A stretch of 64,000 bases of DNA from Brachynemurus nebulosus (GCA_035578155.1 JAPWDM010000005.1:13420832-13484831), one strand, 5' to 3'; positions 23,400 to 37,580 are shown, numbered from the stretch's first letter. A program made the numbers and translations. The notes: generated by a model not told the origin, from the sequence alone.

Positions 23400-23960
23400 T
23401 TTCTTTGGAGCACCCGAGTTCTGCGACCTCACTTTCACCTTTTTTCGACATGTTAACCGTATTTGGGCAAAATTTTGCCAAGATTCCTTTAGGTTTCTAA
23501 TTTGGACCTTATGTAATGACATTGACGAAAAATTTTGACTTCACGTGACAACTCTAAATTCGCATTAAGATCAAGATTCATCTAGCCGTTGGTTTTAGCC
23601 CCTTTAGCCCCATTTAAGATCGTATTGGTTTTTCCCAGATCTCAGCAGGATTTGAGGAAAATGTGGTCAAAATCCGTCCAGTCGTCTATTTTGGCCGTTG
23701 TTTTGGTTCTTCAGATCCTGGAGGGAGGGATTAATTTTAACATCACGTTAATTTTTTCCAGAATTGCAAAAGTATTTAAGCAAAATTTAGTAAAGGTCAG
23801 TTAAGTCGAAGTCTAGTGATCTTTTTTTTCAGAATCTGAGCAGTATTTTAGCAAAATATTGTTACAATCCGTCCAGCCGTTTACTTTAGAATTTTTTGGG
23901 CCCCTAAGATCCTGCGGGAAAATTGTGACCCTTGTAATATAGCTTTCTTAGAACATAGAG
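23400..23960 (+). repeat. Decayed internally repetitive region
   Basis: CAGAATCTGAGCAGTATTT-like and AATCCGTCCAGYCGT blocks recur at about 23640, 23760 and 23840, interleaved with GATCCTG blocks. Similar in style to the body of the Helitron-like repeat near 52 kb. A 71-codon frame here is not a recognised protein. Confidence 0.4.
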
Positions 23961-24825
23961 TATCCATCTATCCACCAGTGAAATAATTTTTACAATCAGT
24001 TGGACAATTTTCCAAATTAGCCTAGTCTAAGACATTAAGAAACCCAAAAAATGTATTTCTTTATTATATTAGTACCTAGTATTATTAAACTTTTGTAATC
24101 TTTTCCATATATTATGTTGAAATTTTTTAATGAAAGTGAATCTTTCAAATGTTTATTATCAAACGATTAATTCTATACATTATATTAGTCGTTCTTAAAA
24201 AAACGCCGTGAGCAGCGGGGCCCCATCACGGTAGTCGAATTTTCCCCTTCATCTTCGGTATTGAATGTCTACAAGCGAAATGTGATTGAAAGTCTACAAC
24301 CGAATTGTCATTTTGTTGGTTTCAAAACTGGTGATGAGTGTTCGGCTGATCGAGGCTTTAAAAAAAGGTTTTAAGTATTTAAGGGCTGTATCTCAGTAAA
24401 TTTCAATTTTGTGCCGAAAACAGGTAGCAGAAAAAAAGCCAACACAATTCGTACGAGGACATTCCTGCCCATGTTTATCCGCTAATTGCCTTTATGTTTT
24501 AGTTTTAAAAATTAAAAAAGGATCTTAAATAGTAAACTGGAAGGCCTTTATAAAGATATTTTTTCTTTCCAAAAAAATCCAAAATTTCTATTTTATAAAT
24601 ACTAAAAATCCAAAATTCCTAATTTATAAATAAACAGTGACTTTAATAACATTTTTAAATTACTTAATATGTATGTATTTCATTTGTCATAAAAGTAAGT
24701 TCACTTTTTTTTAAATTTTTTAAAATTACTATTCGCCTACTTGTATTTAGAATAAACATAATGCTTTTAAAACACATTTAACAATAGCATTCAATTCCGA
24801 TGTAAAAATGGGAGAAGTGGGGGGA
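23961..24825. other. Unassigned DNA
   Basis: No gene or repeat boundary recognised. Includes a GC-richer patch near 24205-24360. Confidence 0.45.
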
Positions 24826-25420
24826 AAAGTGATGCGGACTCCCTACAAGGTACTAGCTGGATACTAACTGAATACACGTACAAAATTTCAGCCCTCTAGG
24901 TTTCCTTATGGAGTCTCTAGACGTGTTAGAAAACAAGCAAAAAAATTAAGGAAATATTGGCGTAAAAATCGTGGGGGTAAGGGTTAAAAGTTGAAACCTC
25001 CAAAAAACAGTGTCTGGCTATTAGCTTAACCTGTACACCAAATTTCAGCCCTCTAGGTTTATTTGGGGAGATTTTGACCCGAACGAAACTGTTAAAAAAC
25101 AAGAAAAATCATGTTCTTTTGGGTATAAAAATGGTGGGGGTAGGGGTTAAAAGTCGAGACCCCCAAAAGGCACCCCCTTGATACTAACTCAATCCGAATA
25201 CAAAATTTCAGCCCTCTAGGTTTATTCGGGTGACCTGTGCGAGTGGTACAAACTTCGAAAACGTCGAAAATGCATGAAATTGTAGCTTAAAAATGAGGTG
25301 GGTGGAGGTAAAATATTAAAACCTCCAAAAAGCACAACCTAGGTACGAACTTTATCAACACACCAAATTTCAACCCTCTACGTTAATTCTGGGGGGCTGG
25401 GGGCCTGTTAGATCCAGCGA
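24826..25420 (+). repeat. ~160-bp tandem repeat, about four diverged units
   Basis: AAATTTCAGCCCTCTAGGTT recurs at about 24883, 25040, 25203 and 25366 (the last diverged), spaced 157-163 bp. Units also share a GGTGGGGGTAGGGGTTAAAA-type block and an AACCTCCAAAA block. Long G- and C-runs make it stand out. Unit divergence is high, so it is an old array. Confidence 0.75.
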
Positions 25421-25665
25421 AAATCGTTTTTCCCCCCTCTACTCCCACCATATCATCCTAGGAAGCTGAATTTTGGATATGTTGTAGATAATTGACCGAA
25501 ACATTATTTAAAACCGGTTTGGAAAAGTTTTATTGCTTTTCCGCCCCCCACCACCCCCTTAAAGGTTGGGTCAGAAAAAAAATTTGCCCAAAATTTGACC
25601 CCACTTTGATAGTATGAAGTGCCTCGAAAATGAGCCCCATTTATCACAAATTAAAAGGTGGCGGG

Positions 25666-26841
<1,176 letters not shown>

Positions 26842-27673
26842 GATATACCCTATTTCAAATACAATTGATCATGATTGAAAGGCTAACTTCAAAAATGCAT
26901 CACTGCTTGCATGAGGCAGAGTCAAAAGTTCAAAAACGCATCACAACGAAAAATCAAAAGTTCATTTTTGCATTTGATGCGTCAAAACAATGCATCAAGA
27001 AATTTGGTGATGCGTGTCCAAGATACATATCATGTGTATAACGTAGAATTATAACTACTTGCCATATTATGTAGGTATTAACACCAACAGGAATAATTCC
27101 GAAAAACAAATTGTTGAAAAAGATGAATGTATTTACCTTTGATTAAAATTGTTTAAACTATTTGAATACATCTTGCACTCAAAATAGGTATGTAATATTT
27201 TTTATTCAAATAATTTCAATATTTTCAATTTCAAGTAAGTTCAAGTTGAAATTCAAAGATAATATACCTATACAAGGACTGTATTACTATATTATCTATA
27301 GTCTATCATGCTACATTATCTGTCTTATCTGTAGCCAAATCAGAGGCTAAATGATGCCAATATCCCGTTCAGAAACTTCTAATGTGCATCAAATTTCAAG
27401 AGAGCATCAGCAGCGCATCATGTAGTATTAGACGCATCACAAAAGTCATGATGCTGCATCGATGCGATAAAGTTTACATTTTTGAAGTTACCCAAAGTTA
27501 AAAAATTAAATAATTCTTATATTGAAAACAAATCAATCTTCTATTCTTTTCTAAAAACAAACTGCAATTTTAAAATTTATGTAAGTGTAATAATGAAAGC
27601 GATAAAACCAAAGAAACGGAAATTATTTAAACTCAAAGTGATGAAGCATGGTTAAATTTAAGTGAAATAGACC
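26842..27673 (+). repeat. Dispersed repeat, copy interrupted by GATGC MITE 1
   Basis: 26842-26880 plus 27494-27673 match the uninterrupted copy at 9629-9810. The MITE lies at the junction with AAA on each side. Confidence 0.7.
26881..27493. mobile_element. GATGC MITE, copy 1
   Basis: The ends GGCTAACTTCAAAAATG and (minus, right) GGGTAACTTCAAAAATG, with a 3-bp duplication AAA at 26878-26880 and 27494-27496. About 120 bp at each end is packed with GCATC/GATGC motifs in both orientations, while the middle is ordinary AT-rich DNA. It is 613 bp with no transposase. Two further copies lie at 49690 and 51392. The 3-bp duplication does not settle the superfamily. Confidence 0.85.
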
Positions 27674-28434
27674 AGAATAAAAAACGAATGCTAAGAATGC
27701 AAAGACACTGTCGTAAAAATAGACACTTGGTATTTCTGAACAAAAAAGTTCGTTGACTAAACTTATTCACTTGTTTATTTGTTTTCTTTAATCACTTTCA
27801 TTTTTTATTTCTTAATAGTCTTTAACAGTACATCGGGTATGTACTATGTATTTTTATTACATACTTTGATTGTTAATTTATACTTTTAATTTAACATGGT
27901 CAGTAACTATGGGTCTTTCATGTGATGATTATCCAATTTTGATTAACTTATAATTTCATTGTAATCTGTTATCGTTACCGGCTCTCCCTGATAGCAACTT
28001 AGATTATTTAAGGGTTTTGGACAAAAGGGGAGACCATTTTCGCAATCATTTACAACGTTTTATCTGCATGACTTCGAATTTTTAGTCACAATTAACACAA
28101 AAGTTTTTGGGACGAAAATAAACCACTCTAATTCAAAACATTTTTATAAAATTTGATTTAAAAAAAAATAAATTTTTTAATTTGTTAGGGCCATCAAGTT
28201 TACTGAAATTAATCAATGCTTTACGAACAGAAGGCATATAGAAGCGAATTAGAGGTTTTTGAAGTCGATTTTTAATTTTTACCAAAGTAAATCTATAGGA
28301 CTATATTAGACAAAAGACTCCTCTTGGATCAGAAACATTTCTAAAAAGAATTGCGTTATTTAACTTAATTTTAACTGACAAATGTGACCTGTATCTGGAG
28401 CAAGTCGGTACATTTCCTGCCATTACTAATCGAA
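27674..28434. other. Unassigned DNA with a diverged repeat
   Basis: 28140-28280 is a diverged relative of the 246-bp repeat at 8000 (CCATCAAGTTTACTGAAATT, CAATGC, AAGCGAATTAGAGG). The rest is unassigned. Confidence 0.4.
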
Positions 28435-28449
28435 AACAATTTGGGGGAC

Positions 28450-29110
28450 AGGTCTACCCACACTGTCAACTTCCCATTGGGTGTCCTTAAAGACTAGAGA
28501 CTACTGTACATAAAATTAATAATTCACTCCTCCCCTGGGCCCCCGATAGAGGCTTTGCCCCTTGCACCATACCGGGGGCTTCACCTTCTGTATCTAAGGG
28601 TGGGGGCTCCACCCTTATCAAACAAATGATAACATCATTTGTTCTCAAGATATGCGAAACAAAATATATTTTGGCAAAAAACTAATTTTTTCAAGTTTCT
28701 TATTTCATTTTTTTTTAAATTTTATAATAAAATACTGGCGTTTTTAACATCAAGGAAGGTTCTCTTAGGCCATTATATAATAATGTTATGGTATGTTATC
28801 TTAATAAAGTTAATTCCGTTTTTTATCACAAAAAACAAACCGCTAATCCGAATTTGCTGAAAACTTTATTCGGTCTTCATTTTTTGATTACGCATCTAAT
28901 GAAATTAGTCCGGAGTTGATATCATCAATTGTTTTCGAGATATGCGAGACGAAAAAAAAATTCACGAACGAACGAACGCACACACAGACATCACGCTAAA
29001 AACGATGGATTCGGATTCTAGTGACCTTGAAGCGTGGAGATATGTCAAAATTAGCGATTCGATCAAAATCGGATCCATTACAATAACTTCCTATGGGAAG
29101 TTAATAATCC
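28450..29110 (+). repeat. Dispersed repeat with AACTTCCCATTGG ends, copy 1
   Basis: Homologous to 40671-41224. The left edge ACAGGTCTACCCACACTGTC is followed by AACTTCCCATTGG. The right edge contains AACTTCCTATGGGAAGTTAA, itself a short hairpin and roughly inverted to the left edge. GC-rich stretches (near 28530-28610) alternate with ATATGCGA/GACGAAAAA blocks. Transposon class undetermined. Confidence 0.6.
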
Positions 29111-29480
29111 ACATCAATGTGCTGGTAAACTTTCAAACATTTCTACTTTCATTCGAAAACTACACTGTCGCTTCGTAAACATTTGTGTCAGTCAAATGAA
29201 CACGTGATGGTGGCCGTTGAAGATAGTTTGGTCAATTTTTAAAAGGCACGTGTCAAACGTGCCGTGTGTTACATACTTTTCCCTACACGTGACTGACTAC
29301 AATCAATAACGATCGGCATAAGCTCTATCTCGAATAGGGAACTTGTTGTCTATTAGATAAGCATACACATAAATCATTTCAATTGGTTAGCTAACAAAAA
29401 AAAGAGAAAAATTAAAACGCTTAAACAAATACTACTTAATTAATTTACTGTTGTTGTAAATTTGTATTGTAAAACTGGCG
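29111..29480. other. Unassigned DNA
   Basis: Includes a short GGCACGT...ACGTGCC hairpin near 29246. No gene. Confidence 0.45.
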
Positions 29481-30484
29481 TACACTGATAAAAATGGGGG
29501 TAAATTTACATAACTTTTACATAAAAAGTAGGGTAAAAATAAGGTAATTTTAATGTAAAAATATTCGCTACATAAAATTTACTGAGTTTTTACAAAAATT
29601 CTGTAAAAGTATGGAATTTTCCAACTTAAAATTCCATTTTCGTGTAGTATTACATTTTTTTAAGGAAAAATACATTTTTAAAATCTGAAATTACAAAATT
29701 AACCGTTAAAAATGTAAATTTACACAATGATTACTTAAAAATACAACATTTGTGAAAAATTACATAACTTTTGTGTAATTATGACGTCATGATCATGCGC
29801 ATTGTATCAATCATCATGTTTATTTTTTATGGCGTTCTTGAAAGTATCTACGTGTATTTAAAGACTGTGTTTTCTAACTGTTTAAATTAATGTAATTAAT
29901 AGTAATTCTACAAAATTTATGTTTGATTAATGAACTGGTTATAAAAAATTACATTTTGTTTCATAAATATTAAGTTAAAAGTAATTAAAATTTATAAACT
30001 TGTGTATAGAAAAAAAATTTGTGTAAAAATTGTAGGTTGTGTCCGTGAATGTGCATTTTTCTTTGTTGAAATATGACATGAATCTGTTCTAAAAAAAATT
30101 GTGATGTTTTGTGTTTTTATATGTGTAAAAATTATGTGTGGAGATTATGTTCAAGAGAATTCTTACTTTTCTAAAATACTGTAAAAGTGACTTGTTATTT
30201 TAAATATGTATATTTTTAGTTATTATTGTTATTATTTTAAGGCGTTTTCTTGTTCGATTTCTAAATTTAAATTTTCTCCTCAGAAGTAGATAGGTACCTA
30301 ATTCTATTAGCGGATGTAAAAATTGTAGATACAAATTAAAGCTGATAGTTCCTAATGCAATAAAAACAATGTTGTAACTTAATTATGTGTTAAAATTATG
30401 ATACAGTTACTACATGGTAACAATAAATTGTTTTCATGATAGGTATACCTACATAAAAAAATTTACAAACTACATGTATATTAA

Positions 30485-31175
30485 GGGGGTATTCTAGTCT
30501 AGAGGCTCAATTTTGAGGTCACTTTACGGGAGTAAAAAAAAAAAAAAAATAGTAAATATTTTTAGTATCCTCTTTTTACCGGATTTTTTATTAATATTTG
30601 AAAAGTATAAAATGTATAAAAATTTTTAAAAAGTTCAAAATTGAGATCGCTACAGGCTGGCAAAGTGGGGACTCAAGAAAAGGTGTCTCCCGGTTGACGT
30701 GATTCCAACCCTCCTGATGATCTGAAACATAAAATTTTAGTTAATTTTTAATAAACCAGTATATACAATTAGTTAGACGTCACCGAATTGAAAAAATTAA
30801 TTTTTTCACAAAATGACATACATTTAAAAAAAAATCATTTTTTCGCCTACTTTTTGCGTCTTTGGAAATTTTTTAAAAATAGTAAAACAAATTCTAAAAT
30901 CCCCTACGTCGGACCAATTTTGATAGAATTAAGAAGGTTTGTACCAAATTTCAAGTAAATCGGTGAATTAAAATTTGAAATATCATGTCAACCGTATCGA
31001 AAATAGTAGTTTGGAGTAATTTAGAAAAGATACACGCAGTAAACAGGGAAAAAATAACCGTAACTCCGAAAATAATGCGAATTTCCGTAAATCTTTTTAG
31101 AGGCTTATTCTTAAAGGTCTGAACTTTGTAAAAAAAAAGGTTTGTTTTTTCGAATTTCTAGACTAGAATACCCCC
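30485..31175. mobile_element. PIF/Harbinger-like element
   Basis: Inverted ends GGGGGTATTCTAGTCTAGA across 691 bp. Flanks TAA and TCA are compatible with a mutated 3-bp duplication. The interior is noncoding. Confidence 0.65.
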
Positions 31176-31190
31176 TCAAAAAAGTTCAAG

Positions 31191-31294
31191 ATAATTGAGG
31201 ATATCTACAAAGGTAACGGAATTGATGAGATGAGAAACTGAGCTTAAAATGATTATCATCTTTGTACGTAACCTTTGTAGTTATCCTCAATTAT
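31191..31294. mobile_element. ~104-bp hairpin MITE
   Basis: ATAATTGAGGATATCTACAA and its inverted partner differ by one or two bases, and the arms continue through AAGGTAAC. Arms of about 28 bp surround a 48-bp centre. Confidence 0.75.
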
Positions 31295-32815
31295 GATATT
31301 TTAAAAATGATTCTTTTAACAGCTATAAATAATTAAGTACTTATACAGAATTCAATTTAATAAATTTTCAAAAAATGGCATATATTTATAAAAGTATTTT
31401 AGAAAATAATAGGCTCATCTTTCTCTGACTCGTAATGAGATTAGTCGAAAATTACGCTCAGATTTGTGCAGGCGAAAAGGTTACAAAACACGTTTAAATT
31501 ACGAAAAATTGGTCTAGGAAAATATGTACAAAAATCCATTTAAAAACTAACTCAAGACCAAAATAATTACATCTGGAACCAAATCGGTGTTTACGTATAA
31601 GAATTTAATAAAAATAAAATAAAATATATAATAATTATAAATCTGTATATACAGAAACTAGGATGTTTTAGGTTATGTATTTTAAAATCACATGTTTCGA
31701 ATATTATCAAAAACATGAGACATTTAGGGCGATATTAGACTCCTTCGGGTTGGAAAAGTCGGACATTTTATACACGTAAAATATGCTCTTGGAATTATAT
31801 TTTAATAATATTCTTTGAAAGTTTCAGAGAAAAATTGCAAGGATTGCAAGTCACAAAACAGATTATGATTTGATGATTCCAAAAGCAGCATTTTTTTCGT
31901 AAAAAAAAACCGTCAAAAACTGAACAAAAAATTGTCGATTGGCAAAATAGTTTTTATGTTATTGTGCACGCCGTTTACAAAAATCTTGTTTCCAGAAATT
32001 CAAATTTAATTTTGACAAAGTTTATAATACTCATTAGAGTACCTGGCGTTATAATCATTCCGAAAATATTTGAGAAAATATTTTTCTGAAACGTTTAGAT
32101 AATATTATTGAAATATACCTGATACTTTCCAATAAATCACTTTCTAGAAAGTCGATTTTCCTGACGCGGGAAAGTGTAATGTGACCTTAAAATATTAAGG
32201 TGACAAATTTCTATGTTTATCACACATAAATAATTTTGTTATTGTTAATTGTTTATATCTTGGCATTATTTTACTAAAAATATTACATTTACAAAAGTTA
32301 TTGCAGTTCTAAAATTAACAATTGTAAATTGTACAAGTAATCTAATACTGGAGTAAGTATCTAATTGTTACTGGTACATCTATAGATAATACAATGTAAT
32401 ATTACAAAAAATATTGTAATATTACAATATACTAGTGTAATAATAATATGTAAATATACAGATTTCATATGTACTTTTGTAAACGTACAATGTAAATTTG
32501 TAAAAACACCATGTAATTTTGTAAAAACACAATGTAATTTTGTATAAATACAATGTAATTTTAAAATTTACTGCGTAAATATACATAAACTTTACTGTAA
32601 AATTACAGTTTTTTATTTACATACTCCCCCTTAAATTACATAAATATTAGTGTAAAATTACATGAATTTTTATGTAAAAAATTGTGTAAAATTACAGGGA
32701 AATATTACATGAGTTACGTAAAATTACAGTCGCCTGTGAATTTACAGTACTTTTTATGTACAAAAGTAACCAATGATATTTGCTGTAATTTTACATTGGA
32801 TCTTTTTACCGTGTA

Positions 32816-35800
32816 TGGTTCTGTTTTAATGCAATTATAAAAAATGGAATCAATGAGGTTCCCGAATAACTTGCCGAGGAAGTTCTTTAAAATGTAACAT
32901 TTATAGCGTGGTTGTGACTCAAAAATTCCGAAACGAACATCAAAATGAAACACTTATGATTCGCTCATATTTGGTTGTTAACCCTAGAATCATACGTACT
33001 CGTTAAATTGAATACCCAACTTCTCTACCTGCTCCAGTACTACAACTTGTCGTTGCTTGTCTGTTCTAAAACTTCTGGTATCTAATTAATTTGTTAGGAT
33101 AACACAGAAGAAGCATCAATTTTGTTTATAGTTGCTGTCGTTTTGTTTATATTAAAATAGGGTGCGTCAATTTGACGACGATATATGATTAACATATGTC
33201 TTTTTTTTCTAAAATTTTGGACTTTGCATATAAAAGTTTTCCTAATTTTTCTAAAATTTATTAAAGATATGGATGTTATAATTAATTTATTCAATGATAA
33301 TGATAATGTAAAAGATGATTAAAGCTGCTTGACTTATAGAGACGACATAATACTGAAGTTTTAATATATTGAATCGAAAACCAAAGAATGCGTTTCAAGT
33401 GATTTAATAAAAGAATTAACAATTTATTTTATTGAAAATATTTTAACTTTTATTGTTTTTTGAGATCTTATTCGAAAAATTACTAACAAATTTTAGAAAA
33501 TTTACAAAATTTGCCTAATGAGGAAATAACTACATATCTACGGGAATATTTTGTGATCGAGAAATTTCACATTCTGTAAAGTCAGACATGTCCACCGACT
33601 CATAATAGTTTATAAATTAATTATTTGAAAGACTTGTCTTATGATACAATTAATGTATTTATCTATTTTTTAATTTTTGCTTTGATAAAAAGATTAAAAA
33701 AATTAATAAATATTTATATTAAAAAGTTTTTTAAATATTTTGTTCGCATTTGTAGTATTGTTATGTAAAAAAAAAATGTTTTTTGCAAATAAACTCTAAA
33801 ATTCTCCGTAAAAAGTCCATTCATCAAATTGACGACGATGTATGATTAACGTTTCTCGTAGATCAACGTATGTTTCTAAGATTAAGCGATTATATATACC
33901 GTGCTTTTATCGACTATGCCGTAGGATCATCAATAGTGTTTTATCTCAAATATACTCTACTATAAATTCTATTTTAAAATAGAGTTAGTAAAAGTAGGTA
34001 AATAAGCTCTTTGTAAGTGTAATGACCATTACCTAATGACCAATATTTTTCAACTGATAACTGACTGAAAGAACAAGTCAAATTCAATGAACTATGCATG
34101 TCAGAGGCACATAAAGTTCTGAATATAAAAAAAATAATTATGTTGTCTTGTACCTACATCAATATACGTATGAATCTGTGAAGGTTAATTTCAAACGTTA
34201 CTTTAAACAAGCAAAAAGAAATTTTCATAATATTTTATAGAAATATTTTCATCTTTCTGATAAAAAAAAAAATGAATATTCAAAAAATATTTTTTTTGGA
34301 ATTCCGAGACTAAAAGACATGATTTAGTTCCTCAAAATTTAGTCCCCCCAAGGTACTAAAAAATTATTTTGCTCCCACTTTTAAGCCAATCAGCAAACAC
34401 AATTTACAAAATCTTAAATTAAATAGCGTTGCTAGGTAATTGAAAATAATAAATAAATTCAGACTTGTAGATAAAGACAAACATTGTATTGTACAGTTCG
34501 ATTGATTTATCCAAAATATATTTAATGGAATAATATTACATACAATTTGAATGACATTTAAGTAATGTATTTAATTTTTATAATTTTAAATTATTCGGAA
34601 TTCCAAAAAATAGTATATGCACCACAGACTAAAATGGTCTTTTTTCATCCCTCGTGTGAGGTGTAGTCATCCCGGGTGTGAAACTTCGCCCTCGAAATTA
34701 AAACTCACACTTTAGTGTTTTGGTGTATAACATACTGTTTTGGACTTGATGCGCAAACTATGTAAAAATAATATTCCAAATTTCGGCATTCCGAAATATT
34801 TAAAAAGGCTACTCCGTCCTGGACATCGCTCAGAGCAGAAGTTGAAGAGCAAGATTTTGACAAGATTTTGAGAAGAATATCATAATTATGGTCCCTGGAT
34901 AACAGCATGACGATAAAAATATCACTAGGCTGATATTTTAAATATTTCATATACTAAACACAAATAGATTTAAAATTTTTTTTTTTTTTTTAAACCATAT
35001 TTTTCAAACTGATAAGCAACGTAACTCGTGCAATTTTTATTCGATCGACTTCAAATTTTAACTAGAGGTTCTTAGAGAGATTATCTATCGAAATATCTAA
35101 CTTTGCAATTTTTTAGAATAATTTGAAAAGGATTTTTACAAAAAAAAAGTTATTATATACTTTAAATAATATGTATCTGTAATTCCACGTTGATTACTTT
35201 ATTAGTAACGGAGAAAAAAATTTATAAAAAAGAAGCCTCATTTTTCAGCACTCCCGGATAATATAAGTTTTTAATGCCACCCCCGAAACTTTAAACAAAA
35301 AGCTTGATTTTATGTAGTATGACGAAAAAATACTTTTGGTACATTTTCACAAAACACCAGAGTCAAATTTACATTTACTGTATAGGTACTAGGTAGATAT
35401 ATCATTTCCAAAATTTTCGACAAACTAAATTTTGGATTTAAGCTCCACATCTACGGTGGATACATTATAAATATAGCAATATGTAATATCGATATTACAA
35501 CCTATATGAACTATTATTTAATGTCAAGATCGATAATAATCTGTAAAATTTAAAATTTTGTAATAATTGTTTATTGTATTGTTATTATTTAGTTATGATA
35601 CGAAATTTTTTTTTTCTATTAATGACAAAGCAATCAAAGAGAGCAAGCATGGAGCGGTTGTACAGTAGGTAACAGGTTACTTTCTATTATTGTTCCTATT
35701 TTAATAATCCAACAACGCAACGGTCCAGTCCAATGATCTAGTAATTGTTACAGTTGTGAAATAATATATTTTTTGTGTACGTAAGGTTAGTTGTGGGGGA

Positions 35801-36469
35801 GTGTAGTAGTAGTTTAAATTTTTTAAAAGCCGTAATTAATTTAACCGTACATGTAGAATGTATGTATTCATAAAATTAATAATAGTGTAATAATAACGGT
35901 TAACAAAAGTATTATAACAATAAGTCGATAAGTTTTAAATACAAGTTCTTACAGATGTTGAGGCCTTAGGGGAAAAAATGATGAAGTTCAGTTGAAACCA
36001 ATAAAATTCAATTGATTTTAGACTGAAAAAAAGTCTCTAGAAGTTTCATGTTGGTTAGGAATACATTATAATATTATAACTACATGTACTCTTGTCGGGG
36101 TTGTAGCTCTGATGCCCGAAATGATTTTCTATATTTTTGGGTAAAAATCGCTTGGATGTTATTGTTTCTTTGCTCGTCACTTCTATTTTCGGGGATAAAT
36201 TGCTCGGGTGAAAGTGTCCAAAATTTTTCGTCAGTTACATTCTTAGGAGAAATTTTTAAAAAAATCTGGTTTGTCTTCGACGTCCATCATTTTTTTTCCA
36301 CTGCCCTAGGAATTTTTTATTATACTTCAATGAAACAAATGAATCTGTTTAGACATGTAAATAAACTTTTAAAATAATTAAGAAAAGCATCAAAAAGCAT
36401 AATAAAATTGGGAGTGAGTGAAAACAAAATTAAATGACATCAGGCTAGAACGGCAATCCATGATTCACA
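32816..36469. other. Unassigned AT-rich DNA
   Basis: Only minor structure is seen: a direct repeat of TTGACGACGATRTATGATTA at about 33170 and 33827, and the inverted repeat at 34291-34611. The 97-codon frame at 36084-36377 has a hydrophobic segment but no start context, homologous domain or splice support. Confidence 0.4.
34291..34611. repeat. Short-arm inverted repeat, possible MITE
   Basis: TTTTTTGGAATTCCGA at the left and its complement at the right, 320 bp apart. No clear duplication was identified. Confidence 0.35.
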
Positions 36470-36690
36470 AGCACTCGATAATATTTGAAATTGAAAAATT
36501 GTAACTGCTTCTCGCATTATAGAGAATACATACATATAAGTGATTGAATGTTGTCTGTATCGGGCGCCTGTCGAGCAAAGGACCGGTGGTGTAATAGCAC
36601 ACCTGGCTAGTTACCAGGAGATCCTGGGTTCGATTCCCGGCCGATCCGGATAATTTTTTCAATCACTTTGTGATTTTTAATTGACATATG
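36470..36690 (+). mobile_element. tRNA-Thr-derived SINE, copy 2
   Basis: 36580-36647 folds as a tRNA with A box TGGTGTAATAGCAC, anticodon loop CTAGTTA (anticodon AGT, threonine), B box GGTTCGATTCCC and acceptor-like GGACCGG/CCGATCC with one mismatch. A 5' segment of about 110 bp (from AGCACTCGATAATATTTG) and a 3' segment (TTTTTTCAATCACTTTGTGA) match the copy at 63.7 kb. That shared extent makes it a SINE. The 65-codon minus frame over it is a typical tRNA-SINE artefact. Confidence 0.8.
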
Positions 36691-37122
36691 TTTTAGTTAT
36701 ATTTTGACAATTTTAAGGATAATTTCTTTATTGTTTATTTACCATAAAATAATTTATGTCAGAAGGTTCATTTTGAAATAATACTTAAAATTTATTTTGG
36801 TTTTCCAATAGATTTGTTGAATTTTTAGAAGCCTGACAAGGACAGAAATTAACTGATAGGTAATAATAATGAAAGTAAAGTGATCTTACCTTTATCTACG
36901 TTTAAGTGAGCACAAATATTAATTTAATTGTAAGAAAGCGCTTATTATGTAAAATGTATAATTTTTTTTTATTATTGTTACAAAAAAAATTCCTTAAAAC
37001 TAGGATTTTTCGGTAGTGGTATGCTACTGCACCCTTACTGTATATACCCGGGTTGAACCTTAAATGAGTTTGTTGTGGAAAGATTAATTAATTTGAACTA
37101 TATAATAGTATATTGTGCAATA
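36691..37122. other. Unassigned AT-rich DNA
   Basis: Nothing recognised. Confidence 0.5.
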
Positions 37123-37580
37123 AGTGCGGGAAATTGTCGATTGCCCACGAAAGCGAAGTTGGGCGCACAAACGTAGTGAGTGCGCTCATTCGCTTGAGTG
37201 GGACAATCGACAATCCTGCACGAGTTGCACATACTATTTTTTATTACAAATTTCACATAACTTTTTCTATTATTATCAATATTTTTGACATTTTTATTAC
37301 TTTTTAAAATAATATTTTTAAGTGTTCGTCTTTTTTCTGAATTAATTATCGTTTAAATTACTTTGTTGGTGGTTTCTATAGAAATAATTATGAAATATTT
37401 ATTAAATGAACAATTAAGAGGCGGCTTTGCGTGTATTGATTAAATTTTGCGTGTTTTATTGTCAATTTGCGTGTGGAAAGTTACTTTCCACACGCAAAAA
37501 AGTATGCGGGAAGAGTACAGTGGCAAACAACTATTTTGCGTACAGAAATGTGTGCGCCAAGTTAGTACTTCTCCCGCATG
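37123..37580. repeat. Cluster of three inverted repeats
   Basis: First, GTGCGGGAAATTGTCGATTG at 37123 pairs with CAATCGACAATCCTGCAC ending near 37221. Second, 37466-37498 is a perfect 33-bp palindrome with 16-bp arms (TTTGCGTGTGGAAAGT) and one central base. Third, ATGCGGGAAGAGTAC near 37503 pairs with GTACTTCTCCCGCAT near 37566. TTTGCGTGT also recurs upstream of the palindrome. It may be the remains of one or more MITEs. Confidence 0.65.

Larger units (their letters stand above)
29483..32813. mobile_element. 3.3-kb CACTA-like element
   Basis: The left end CACTGATAAAAATGGGGG and right end (minus) CACGGTAAAAAGATCC are flanked by TA at 29481-29482 and 32814-32815. About 300-400 bp at each end is crowded with TGTAAATTTACA / TGTAAAATTACA-type palindromic motifs. 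CAC-initial ends, short duplications and dense subterminal palindromes resemble CACTA/EnSpm elements. The TIR match is short, so class and limits are tentative. It contains a PIF-like element and a hairpin MITE but no visible transposase. Confidence 0.5.

Noticed and set aside
24826..25420. CRISPR-like or regularly spaced array
   Set aside because: Units are about 160 bp, diverged throughout, without short identical repeats separated by unique spacers.
36084..36377. 97-codon frame as a small membrane protein
   Set aside because: Single hydrophobic stretch only, no conserved motif, typical of AT-rich noncoding DNA.
36580..36647. Functional tRNA-Thr gene
   Set aside because: Acceptor mismatch, and extended homology outside the tRNA region with copies at 8.5, 48.0 and 63.7 kb, identifies a SINE.
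36465..36662. 65-codon minus frame with GNRTQDLLVTS-like peptide
   Set aside because: This is the well-known antisense translation of a tRNA-derived SINE.
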